DNA of 9,298 nt from an uncultured Gemella sp. (GTDB lineage Bacteria; Bacillota; Bacilli; Staphylococcales; Gemellaceae): positions 1 to 9,298 of the forward strand of contig CAKMQO010000042.1 of NCBI GenBank assembly GCA_927911695.1. Reading direction: 5' to 3'. Both the position numbers and the translations under genes were made by a program. This document shows positions 1 through 6,943 of this stretch, piece after piece. The number at the start of each line of letters is the position of its first letter. Positions within the stretch are counted from its first letter, which is position 1. A model generated the notes under the pieces. The model worked only from the letters and a program-made list of their open reading frames with translations. It ran no database searches and had not been told where the DNA came from.

Positions 1-1952
1 AAGACTCGAGATAGCCTGATAGAAAAATTAAAAACTCAGCAAAAAATCGACGAAAAAAATTATTTAGAAAAAAATAATAAAAAATTAAAAGAAAATGAAA
101 AAGTAATAAATCAAGCACAAGAACAACTTAATAGTGTTAAAGGAAAACTTGAATTACTAAAAAATGTCGATAGTAAGAGTTACAATGAACAAGTAGAAAA
201 AATTGAATAAAGCTCAAAAAAGAGATTGATGATAATAAAAAGCAACTAAATATTGGGAAGGTTAGCCTTTCAGAAGAAAGTTATCCTAGATTCTCGGTAG
301 AAAATATTAGAGGTTTAAAAAACTATGCTCAATTTATAGATTCTGCGAGTAGTTTAACCTTTGTAGCTAATGTTTTTTCAATATTCTTATTTGTTGTATC
401 GATTTTAGTTTCACTAACAACTTTAACTAGAATGATAGACGAAAATAGGATAAACATCGGTACTCTTAAATCACTAGGATACAGTAATTATCAAATTTCT
501 AAGAAATATTTTGTATATGGTGGCTTGTCTACCTTGATAGGTACGATATTAGGTATTATTGGAGCCTATTTGGTGATTGTGCCGATAATATATAATTCTT
601 ATGCAAGGTTCTTTACTTTTAACACACCGGAGATCGTATACACTCCAAGTATACTTATCGCAGCTTTTGTTATTTCATTAGGATGTATAAGTTTAGCGAT
701 TTATATACCACTTAGAAAAAACTTAAAAGAAAAGAGTGCGTACTTGTTGCGTCCTAAGGCTCCGAGTGGAGGAAGTAGAATATTTTTAGAAAAAATATCA
801 TTTATTTGGTCAAGACTTAGCTTTTTAAGGAAGGTAACCTTTAGAAATATTTTCCGTTATAAAATTAGAATGTTAATGACGATATTTGGAGTTGCAGGAT
901 GTCTGACTCTTATGTTTATAGGTTTTGGTATTCGTTATGGAGTAATAAATATTTCTAATGAACAATTCAAAGTTATTAATAAGGTTGATATCGCAGCTAC
1001 TTATAATCCTTATATAGATAATGAAAGTGTAGAAAAACTTCAAAAAGAGATTGATAATAATAAGAATGTCAAAGCTAGCACCAAAATAAATATTCAACTT
1101 GCTACTTTCGAGAGTAATAATGAAATTATAGATTCTGTACAATTAATAACGGTGGATAAAGAAAACTATAAAGACTATATTACATTAATGGATAATAATG
1201 CCAAAGATATTAACTTGCCAAATGGGGCGGCTGTTATTAGTGAAAAACTTGCATATCTTCACAAGTTACAGGTAGGAGATAGCTTTAATGTAGTTGTAAA
1301 TAATAAAGAATACACATTTAATGTCGGTGAAATTAATAAGAATTACTTTGGACATACAATTTATATAAATAAAGATTATTATGAATCAGTATTTAAAAAA
1401 CAATATAAGGACAATACGTTTTTAATACAAACTACAGGTGGTAAGGAAACTGTTGAAAGTGTAGTAAGTAATTTAAATAATAATAGCGATATAGTAAACA
1501 TAAGTGATAATTCTAAAATACAAGAGATACTGGATAATTTTATTAAAGGGATAGATATTATAGTGGCAGTTATGGTGATTTGTTCAGTTACATTAGCACT
1601 TGTAGTATTATATAATTTAATAAATGTTAATGTATCTGAGCGTATTAGAGAATTATCAACGATAAAAGTTCTTGGTTTTTATCCAAGCGAGGTAACTATT
1701 TATGTATTTAGAGAAATCTTTTACTTAAGTGGAGTAGGTATTATTTTAGGTAATTATCTAGGCTATAAAATGTATTTGAAAATAATACTAGAACTCGCGG
1801 GTAGAGATATGATGTTTAGTAGTAAAGTACCTTTAGTAGTTTATTTATTAGCATCGGGTATAACAATATTGATTACTATAATCGTAATGATAGTAATGCA
1901 TAAAAAACTAAAAAAAGTAAACATGGTAGAAGCTCTTAAGGCAATAGAGTAG
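1..1952 (+). CDS. FtsX-family ABC transporter permease, 3' part (5' end outside window; one frameshift)
   Basis: About 650 C-terminal residues of a large membrane subunit of an ABC transporter; its ATPase is not in the window. Nucleotides 1-290 encode a Lys/Glu/Asn-rich coiled coil, the typical extracellular insert of long Firmicutes FtsX permeases. A membrane helix follows (about nt 350-420), then the cytoplasmic coupling segment IGTLKSLGYS, two further helices (about nt 510-585 and 650-715) and a second half beginning RNIFRYKIRMLM with a helix at about nt 880-940. After an extracellular MacB-like domain come three C-terminal helices (about nt 1545-1620, 1705-1770, 1840-1900). The C-terminus VNMVEALKAIE is usual for FtsX proteins. 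The frame changes near 206-208 (one base, probably an A, missing): the upstream frame stops at 208-210, while the downstream frame is open from there to 1952. The visible ATG at 432 lies inside a conserved segment and is not the true start. Substrate unknown; related systems export lipids, peptides or lipoproteins. Confidence 0.85.
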
Positions 1953-1965
1953 AATAGGAGAAAAA

Positions 1966-2253
1966 ATGGCAATTATAATTAATGACGAGGCAAAAAAATT
2001 ATTAAAAGATAAAAATAAAAACTATATATTAGTATCACTATTTCAACAAGCTTGTTGAGGTGGCGGTGTAAATAAAGTTATCGGGGTTTCGATAGCAAGC
2101 AAATTCGATAAAGAATTATATTCAAAATATGTAGTTGATGGAATTGATGTTTATATTGACTATAGATTAAATATAGGAGAAAATGTAGAAATAGGTGTAG
2201 AAAAATTCCTATTTATGAAATATTTTAACCAGGTAGGGATCACCGCTTTATAA
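1966..2253 (+). CDS. HesB/IscA-like CC/Se-motif protein, candidate selenoprotein (in-frame TGA at codon 31)
   Basis: The 95-codon reading frame starts at ATG 1966, with AGGAG at 1956-1960 five bases upstream and only 13 bp after the permease stop, so it is probably co-transcribed. Codon 31 (2056-2058) is TGA, directly after Cys30 and followed by Gly-Gly-Gly. The frame then stays open to TAA at 2251-2253 with no shift. The N-terminus (IIINDEAKKLL) and the later segments VDGIDVYIDY and EKFLFMKYF match the layout of small HesB/IscA-like proteins of about 95 residues, in particular the family I know as CC/Se motif (seleno)proteins, where the motif is Cys-Cys or Cys-Sec. The C-terminal CxC of true A-type Fe-S carriers is absent. 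A hairpin just downstream fits a bacterial SECIS. Selenocysteine decoding is inferred; a T-to-A change from a Cys-Cys ancestor is the main alternative. Function is unknown; a redox or metal-binding role is plausible from the Cys-Sec pair. No separate start or ribosome binding site serves codons 32-95. Confidence 0.72.
2050..2100 (+). promoter_or_regulatory. Candidate bacterial SECIS element
   Basis: Bases 2077-2083 (GUUAUCG) pair with 2090-2096 (CGAUAGC) in seven consecutive pairs, one of them G-U, leaving the six-base loop GGGUUU (2084-2089). The loop begins 25 nt after the UGA at 2056-2058. From memory, the bacterial SECIS consensus is an apical loop 16-37 nt after the UGA with a G in its first two positions, and both conditions hold here. 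A second helix is possible at the base: GCUUG 2050-2054 with CAAGC 2096-2100 (sharing C2096), which would enclose the UGA as in E. coli fdhF. The hairpin lies in coding sequence and uses GGG and TCG codons, which are uncommon in such AT-rich genes, consistent with selection on the RNA. SelB binding is inferred. Confidence 0.6.
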
Positions 2254-2257
2254 ATAA

Positions 2258-2299
2258 AAAAACAACTAGGGATGAAAAGTATCATTTCTAGTTGTTTTT
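2258..2299. terminator. Bidirectional rho-independent terminator between convergent genes
   Basis: Bases 2258-2269 (five A then CAACTAG) pair perfectly with 2288-2299 (CTAGTTG then five T), a 12-bp stem. The 18-base loop can add a small inner GAT/ATC pairing. The A-run on one side and T-run on the other give a U-tract in either direction. It lies 4 bases after the stop of the candidate selenoprotein and 5 bases from the stop of the minus-strand TVP38 gene, so it can end both transcripts. Confidence 0.8.
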
Positions 2300-2304
2300 G
2301 TTTA

Positions 2305-3492
2305 TTAGTTAGAAGATGCAATAAGCTCTTCTTCTTTTTTATGTTTATCGTTGTAGATTTTTTTCATAATACCGATAACGATTGATAGCGCGAATAAACA
2401 CATTAATCCGATGAATAGGTTCCTAACCCCACCAGAAAGAGTTCCACCAACGTATGAGTAAACTATTGTTGCTGGTAATTGTCCGATTCCTGTAGCGATA
2501 AAGAATCTCCAAAAACTCATATTAGTAAGACCGGCAGCGTAACTAACGAAGTCGAAAGATACGAACGGTAATAACCTACAAATAAGAATAGCTTTGTCTC
2601 CGTAGCGTTCGAAGAATACGTCAATACTTGCCATTGCACCTTTACTTGTAAGTTTTTCTACGACATCTCGTCCTAATCCGCGAGCAATATAGAAACATAC
2701 CGCAGCCCCTATCATTGCTGTTGACCAAGATAATACAGCTCCTAGTACCCAACCAAAGATAGCAGCGTTTGATAATGTGATTAAAAATGCTGGGATTGGT
2801 GCAGCTATTGATTGAAGTACCATTAATACTCCAGAAACTACCGCAGCCCAAGCTCCCCATCCACGTAAGTATTCGATTACTGCATTTGTATCGAATTGTG
2901 ATAAAGTAGCGAATGCTGTATTAATACCAGTTTTGAAACTTGGTACTGTGAAATAAACTGCAAAGAAGATTGCAAAACATGCAAGTGTAATATATCTTAC
3001 TTTTTTACGTTGTGCTTTTAATTTTTTTTCTTCTTCAGGATCAACTTCTCTTAAATCACTAAGTTTTACTTCTTTTTCTTTTAATGCTTTAAGTTCTTCT
3101 TTAGTATATACTTTTTGGTATTTAGAAAGTGTTAAAATAATATAAAGATTTATTAAGTTAACGATAATAACACCAACTATAAATGGAACCTTAATTTGAC
3201 TAAGTGTTCCAGCATGCAATACTTCACGAGCTATATATAGTAAAGTTTTAGTTTTACCTGAAAAGATAGCCATTAGAAGTATAATTGCTTCTATAATGAA
3301 AAATGTATATTTACGATTTATACGTTTAAAATATAATCCTGTCATTATACCGTAAACAGTCCAAACGAATATCACAAGACTTTGGTCAGCTAACATTTCA
3401 AACTGTGTAAAGAAGAACAGTAAGAATGCGAAGAAGTAACCAACAGCTATACCGACACTTGTGAAATAGAATAATAATCTTAAGCGTTTCAT
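2305..3492 (-). CDS. TVP38/TMEM64 (VTT/DedA superfamily) membrane protein with extra N-terminal membrane domain
   Basis: A 395-residue integral membrane protein. Residues from about 165 to 380 form the VTT domain: a helix near 167-185, a reentrant-type segment rich in Gly/Pro/Ala (about 215-270), and the signature stretch at about 295-322 with RYGDKA, CRLLPF, and SFDFVSYAAGL, followed by a C-terminal helix at 355-376. Members of this superfamily act in lipid scrambling, undecaprenyl-phosphate or small-molecule transport; the substrate here cannot be told. The protein is much longer than the usual 200-240 residues: residues 1-124 add about four hydrophobic helices, joined by a charged linker (about 125-165, rich in Lys/Glu). 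The start ATG at 3492 has AAGGAG seven bases upstream on the minus strand. It lies 24 bp downstream of the YdjY-like lipoprotein gene, so the two form an operon like ydjY with ydjX/ydjZ in E. coli. The frame is intact. Confidence 0.85.
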   Translation of the reverse strand: MKRLRLLFYFTSVGIAVGYFFAFLLFFFTQFEMLADQSLVIFVWTVYGIMTGLYFKRINRKYTFFIIEAIILLMAIFSGKTKTLLYIAREVLHAGTLSQIKVPFIVGVIIVNLINLYIILTLSKYQKVYTKEELKALKEKEVKLSDLREVDPEEEKKLKAQRKKVRYITLACFAIFFAVYFTVPSFKTGINTAFATLSQFDTNAVIEYLRGWGAWAAVVSGVLMVLQSIAAPIPAFLITLSNAAIFGWVLGAVLSWSTAMIGAAVCFYIARGLGRDVVEKLTSKGAMASIDVFFERYGDKAILICRLLPFVSFDFVSYAAGLTNMSFWRFFIATGIGQLPATIVYSYVGGTLSGGVRNLFIGLMCLFALSIVIGIMKKIYNDKHKKEEELIASSN

Positions 3493-3516
3493 TAAATCTC
3501 TCCTTGTGATTAGCTA

Positions 3517-4196
3517 TTATTTTTTAATGCTATAAATAACAGCTGCATATGTTCCATCTTCAGGTAGGATATTTTCGTTACCAGTGAACTTAACCTCTTT
3601 ACGAGTTTCAACAGCTCCATAAGTGTAAGTAGTATTTGAGATAATACCAACAGGGCAGCTATCTAAGCAAGATAAACATCCTGTATTTTTATCAATAGCA
3701 CGCTCTAAGTTACCACCGAAGCGGAAATCGATTTGTTTTCCATTACTGTCTTTTACTACTTCGTTGATATCATATTTTTTATCAGCACCGTTCCAAGTAA
3801 TTTCAGCTTTAATTGGAGTTCCTTCTACATGAGTAGTAGTAGCATTGTTTGGATTCATGTTATTTCCAGGTTTTGCACCAATCTCAATTAGAGCGTTGTA
3901 GAATTCTTCTGGTTTAGCAAATGCTGTGAAGATAGATTTGGCACCGTTTGTACCACTTTGTTCTACTGAGTTATGTCTTGTAGCTTCATCGAAGTATTTA
4001 CCATTAATTTTCGTAAGAACAGTAATAGTACCAGCTTCTTTATCTACTTTAATAGGTTTATCTAATGATACACCTGCTACATAGTCGGCAGGTTGATTTG
4101 AATTTTGTGAAGTTGAATTAGGTGAACTGCTACATCCAACTGCAGTAAATGCTAATCCAGCAGCCATAAGGACTGATAATATTTTTTTGGTTTCAT
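3517..4196 (-). CDS. YdjY-like lipoprotein with CxxCxxxC cluster (frameshift in signal peptide)
   Basis: The uninterrupted frame from ATG 4167 gives 216 residues, but its N-terminus is only the hydrophobic core of a signal peptide. A better start is ATG at 4196-4194, with a strong AGGGGG site (4205-4210) eight bases upstream. It encodes a basic n-region (MKPKK) that joins the core if one base is restored in the run of seven T at 4182-4188. The combined leader ends AFTAVGC, a lipobox-like site, followed by a Ser/Asn/Gln-rich linker, so the protein is probably lipid-anchored outside the cell. Numbering from 4167, the body contains DYVAGVSLDKPIKVD (28-42), a typical YdjY-domain opening, and near the end Cys164, Cys167 and Cys171 followed by Pro-Val-Gly, a ferredoxin-like CxxCxxxC-P pattern. 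YdjY-domain proteins are encoded beside TVP38-type genes in E. coli too. Their biochemical role is not known to me; an Fe-S or redox role is suggested only by the cysteines. Confidence 0.75.
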
Positions 4197-4236
4197 AAAA
4201 GAAGCCCCCTCATCTATAAATTTATTATATATTTGT

Positions 4237-4265
4237 ATTATAACATTTATAGAAAAACCGAACAA
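4237..4265 (-). promoter_or_regulatory. Promoter of the ydjY-like/TVP38 operon
   Basis: Read on the minus strand, a perfect TATAAT (4242-4237) is preceded by TG plus one base, an extended -10. Seventeen bases further upstream is TTGTTC (4265-4260), a -35 matching TTGACA at three positions. Transcription would start near 4230, about 35 bases before the ATG at 4196, with the AGGGGG ribosome binding site between them. Confidence 0.6.
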
Positions 4266-4463
4266 TATTATATATAAAATATTCTATGAATTTAATTATC
4301 GCTGTAGATATACAATTTATAATCGTGAGAAAATATTATTATATTTTTTTTACATCAGTTATGTTAAAAAATAGTAAAAATAAAATATATATTGAATAAA
4401 TAATTTATTATAATTTATATATTTTAGATTATAAGACTTTTGAACAACTAAGAAGTGATTTAT

Positions 4464-4478
4464 TGATAATTGTTATCG
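4464..4478. promoter_or_regulatory. Fur-box-like inverted repeat
   Basis: The sequence TGATAATTGTTATCG fits the 7-1-7 Fur-family box TGATAATnATTATCA at 12 of 14 defined positions. It is followed two bases later by TATAAT (4481-4486), so it could overlap a weak promoter, but it lies about 70 bp upstream of the main -10 of the ABC-F cluster and about 200 bp from the minus-strand promoter. In DNA this AT-rich such matches can arise by chance, so the call is tentative. Confidence 0.3.
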
Positions 4479-4543
4479 ATTATAATAAGCAGTTCTTTAT
4501 ATAGAGATGAGTATCGTAATTATTAGCTAAATAATCGGAAATA

Positions 4544-4552
4544 TGGTATAAT
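4544..4552 (+). promoter_or_regulatory. Extended -10 promoter of the ABC-F/argS/rpoE cluster
   Basis: TG, one base, then a perfect TATAAT (4547-4552) form an extended -10 element. No good -35 exists at 17-18 bases (TTAGCT at 4523-4528 is the nearest), which extended -10 promoters tolerate. A start near 4559 would give a leader of about 64 bases ending in AAGGAG (4611-4616), six bases before the ATG at 4623. Confidence 0.6.
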
Positions 4553-4622
4553 AGTTCAGTTATAAACGAAAATTATAAGAAATTTATGAAAAAAAGTAAA
4601 AAACTGGAGAAAGGAGAAAAGA

Positions 4623-6537
4623 ATGTTAATTCAATTAAATAACGTAACAAAGAATTTCGTTGTCAATGAAATTTTTTCAAATGTTAAACTAGAAATTAAC
4701 GATAAGGACCGTGTTGCAATAGTGGGTAGAAATGGAGCTGGAAAGAGTACATTATTAAAAATCATTTCTGGTGCTATTAGTTTTGATAGTGGAGAGAGAA
4801 CTATTTCAAAAAATACAACGGTCGGATATTTATCTCAAGAATTTATCGTTAGAGAAGATTTGTCAATTTATGAAGAGATGATCACATGTTTTGATGAAAT
4901 TATTACGTTAGAAGCAGAATTAGAAAAACTTTCATTTGAGCTAACGCCGGAAAATATCGAAAATGATCCAACTCTACTTAATAAATTTGATAGACTACAA
5001 AATGAAGTGTTAACACATAAAGACTATCATTATAAGAGTAAGATAGAGAGTGTATTATATGGATTAGATTTCACAAAAGAAGTTTTCGATAAGAAAATCA
5101 GTACTTTCTCTGGTGGAGAGAAGACGAGATTATCTATGGCTAAACTATTGTTAAGTGAACCTGATTTATTAGTTTTAGATGAACCTACCAACACCTTGAT
5201 ATGGAAAATGTAGCATGGTTAGAAAATTACCTTTCAGCATACAATGGTGCAATAGTTATAGTCAGTCACGATAGATACTTTTTAGATAAAGTTGTAAATG
5301 TTGTATATAACTTAGAATTCGGTAAACTTAAAAAGTATGTAGGTAACTATTCGAAATTCTTAGTACAATATGAAGAAGATTACGAAAAACAATTAAAAGA
5401 ATACACTAGTCAGCAAAAAGATATAAAAAAAATTAGAAGAATTTGTTCAGAAGAATATAGCAAGAGCATCTACTAGTAAAATGGCTAAAAGTCGTCAAAA
5501 AAGTATTAGACAAGATGGACCTTATCGACAATCCGAAAAAAGATGATAAGGCAGCAGGTATAGAGTTCTTAATTAAGGAACAAAGTGGTCGTGATGTTCT
5601 AACGATTAGTGATTTACAAGTAGGTTATAATGGAATTAAAGTAGGGCAAAATTATAATCTTTCGGTGTATAAAGGTGACAGAATAGCAGTAGTTGGAAGA
5701 AATGGTATAGGAAAATCTACATTAATAAAAACTATAGCTAAGAGACAAAAAGCAATTTCTGGTTCTGTTCAATATGGAAGTAAAGTGTCATTAGGATACT
5801 ATGATCAAAAACAAGCGGAGTTTGAATCTTCAAAAACAATATTAAATGAATTGTGGGATGAGTATCCTCTAATGAAGGAAGCGGAAGTAAGAACAGTGCT
5901 TGGTAGATTCTTATTTAGAGGCGATGATGTTCTTAAGATAGTAAGAGATCTTTCTGGTGGAGAAAAAGCGAGATTACAACTTGCAAAACTGATGTTGGAG
6001 AAAAACAATCTCCTTATATTAGATGAACCGACTAACCACCTTGATATTACGAGTAAGCAAGTATTAGAAGAAGCATTGAAAAATTATGAAGGGACTATTC
6101 TTTTTGTCAGTCACGATAGGTACTTCATTAATAAGATTGCTAATAAAGTACTAGATATTACTGATAATGGTCATAATATATACTTAGGAAATTATGATTA
6201 CTATTGGAAAAAGAGAACAAGAAGAGAATTGCCCAACAACTTACTAAACAAAAATGAAGAAGTAGTTGTTGAAAAAGAAGCAAATAACTATATTCTAGAT
6301 AAAGAAACAAAAAGACGTGTTCGAAAATTAGAGAGAACTCGTGATGAGTTGATGAATAAAATTGAAACTTTAGAAGAAAAAATACAAGTTGTAAATAATG
6401 AACTTGCCAAAGAGGAAGTTTATACTGATATGGTAAAAACTCAAGAATTTAATGAGCAGTTAAAACAGTTGAATTCTGAATTAGAAGAGTTAAATGATTC
6501 TTGGTTAGAAATTGAAGAGGAATTAGAGAGTTGTTAA
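4623..6537 (+). CDS. ydiF: ABC-F family ATPase, YdiF-like (three frameshifts)
   Basis: A soluble protein with two ABC ATPase domains and no membrane segment. ABC-F proteins bind near the ribosomal E site and help translation or remove stalls and antibiotics; this subfamily matches B. subtilis YdiF in motifs, linker and length (637 residues after correction versus about 640). Domain 1 has Walker A GRNGAGKST (35-43), signature SGGEK (163-167) and Walker B LDEPTN (185-190). Domain 2 has GRNGIGKST (about nt 5695-5721), signature LSGGEKAR (about 5950-5973) and LDEPTNHLD (about 6019-6045). A charged coiled coil fills the last 80 residues. Three single-base errors break it: a missing C near 5189-5193 (which destroys the His of DEPTNHLD), an extra A in the 8-A run 5425-5432, and an extra A in the run 5497-5502. 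The stretch between breaks reads as the conserved interdomain linker (EEFVQKNIARAST), so this is one gene. The start ATG has AAGGAG six bases upstream. Confidence 0.88.
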
Positions 6538-6920
6538 TGGATAGTAAAATTAAAATAACGACTTATGTTGATTCTGAAAAAATACATGAAGAATCTTATC
6601 TAGGAAGCTTTTTGGAGCAAACAAGTAGTGAAAAAATAAGCTATAGTGATAAAAATAACAAAAAAATAAAAATTTTTATTGACAAAATAAAAGAAAGTGT
6701 TAGTATAGAAAAAGATGATTCAAAAATGTACTTAGCATATACGAAAACAAGCAATGTCTACAGTACACAATATGGTCAGATGAAATTAGAAACACAGCTT
6801 GTAAATATAAGTAAAAAAACAAAAAACAACCTTACTTTATACGAAATAGTCTACAATATACATTTCGGAAGTAATGATAAACAGAAAAATAAATTGAAAA
6901 TATTAGTGAAAAATATATAG
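6537..6920 (+). CDS. DUF1934 (YwiB-like) protein
   Basis: A 127-residue cytoplasmic protein with no signal peptide or membrane helix. The ATG at 6537 overlaps the ABC-F stop in a TAATG arrangement, so it is probably made by translational coupling; a frame extension to TTG 6531 is possible but less likely. The alternating hydrophobic/charged pattern, with KISYSD (about 35-40), IKIFIDKIKESVSI, KMYLAYTKT, Y-S-T-QYG-MKLETQ in the middle and IVYNIHFG near the end, fits the calycin-like beta barrel of DUF1934, to which B. subtilis YwiB belongs. The position directly before argS is the same in B. subtilis and relatives and supports the assignment. Molecular function is unknown. The frame is intact. 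Confidence 0.72.
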   Translation: MDSKIKITTYVDSEKIHEESYLGSFLEQTSSEKISYSDKNNKKIKIFIDKIKESVSIEKDDSKMYLAYTKTSNVYSTQYGQMKLETQLVNISKKTKNNLTLYEIVYNIHFGSNDKQKNKLKILVKNI

Positions 6921-6943
6921 TAAGTAATTAGGAGGGATTTTTG

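Larger units (their letters stand above)
4197..4622. other. Divergent AT-rich intergenic region
   Basis: These 426 bases separate the minus-strand ydjY-like operon from the plus-strand ABC-F cluster. Besides the two promoters and the Fur-box-like repeat listed separately, I see nothing firm in it. The stretch 4266-4460 is almost pure A/T with no convincing ORF, hairpin terminator, tRNA or riboswitch-like pattern. Several TATAAT-like words occur here by composition but lack a properly spaced -35. Confidence 0.6.

Noticed and set aside
873..1142. Minus-strand ORF of 89 codons inside the permease gene.
   Set aside because: It is a shadow of the permease frame, with no ribosome binding site and low-complexity Ile/Tyr/Asn content.
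2045..2056. Perfect 12-base palindrome AACAAGCTTGTT just before the TGA.
   Set aside because: It lies within coding sequence and is short; the larger hairpin after the TGA is better supported. Probably chance, although part of it may serve the basal SECIS helix.
2056..2058. TGA read as Trp (alternative genetic code).
   Set aside because: No other corrected frame in the window contains an internal TGA, and the Trp positions I checked use TGG. A Trp between Cys and Gly-Gly would also not fit the family motif.
4392..4414. TTGAAT and TATAAT in the AT-rich spacer as a promoter.
   Set aside because: The spacing is only 11 bases, too short for a sigma-A promoter, and such words are expected by composition.
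4586..4642. 18-codon upstream ORF overlapping the ABC-F start, like the leader peptides of some ABC-F resistance genes.
   Set aside because: It has no ribosome binding site, is almost all Lys/Glu/Asn as expected from A-rich leader DNA, and overlaps the real Shine-Dalgarno. No attenuator hairpins are visible.
5189..5502. Programmed frameshifting in the ABC-F gene.
   Set aside because: There are three separate breaks, both insertions and a deletion, with no slippery heptamer plus pseudoknot, and other unrelated genes in the window show the same kind of break.
5805..6008. Minus-strand ORF within the ABC-F second domain; likewise 7012-7266 in argS and 2642-2860 in the TVP38 gene.
   Set aside because: Each is a reading-frame shadow of a clearly identified gene in another frame.
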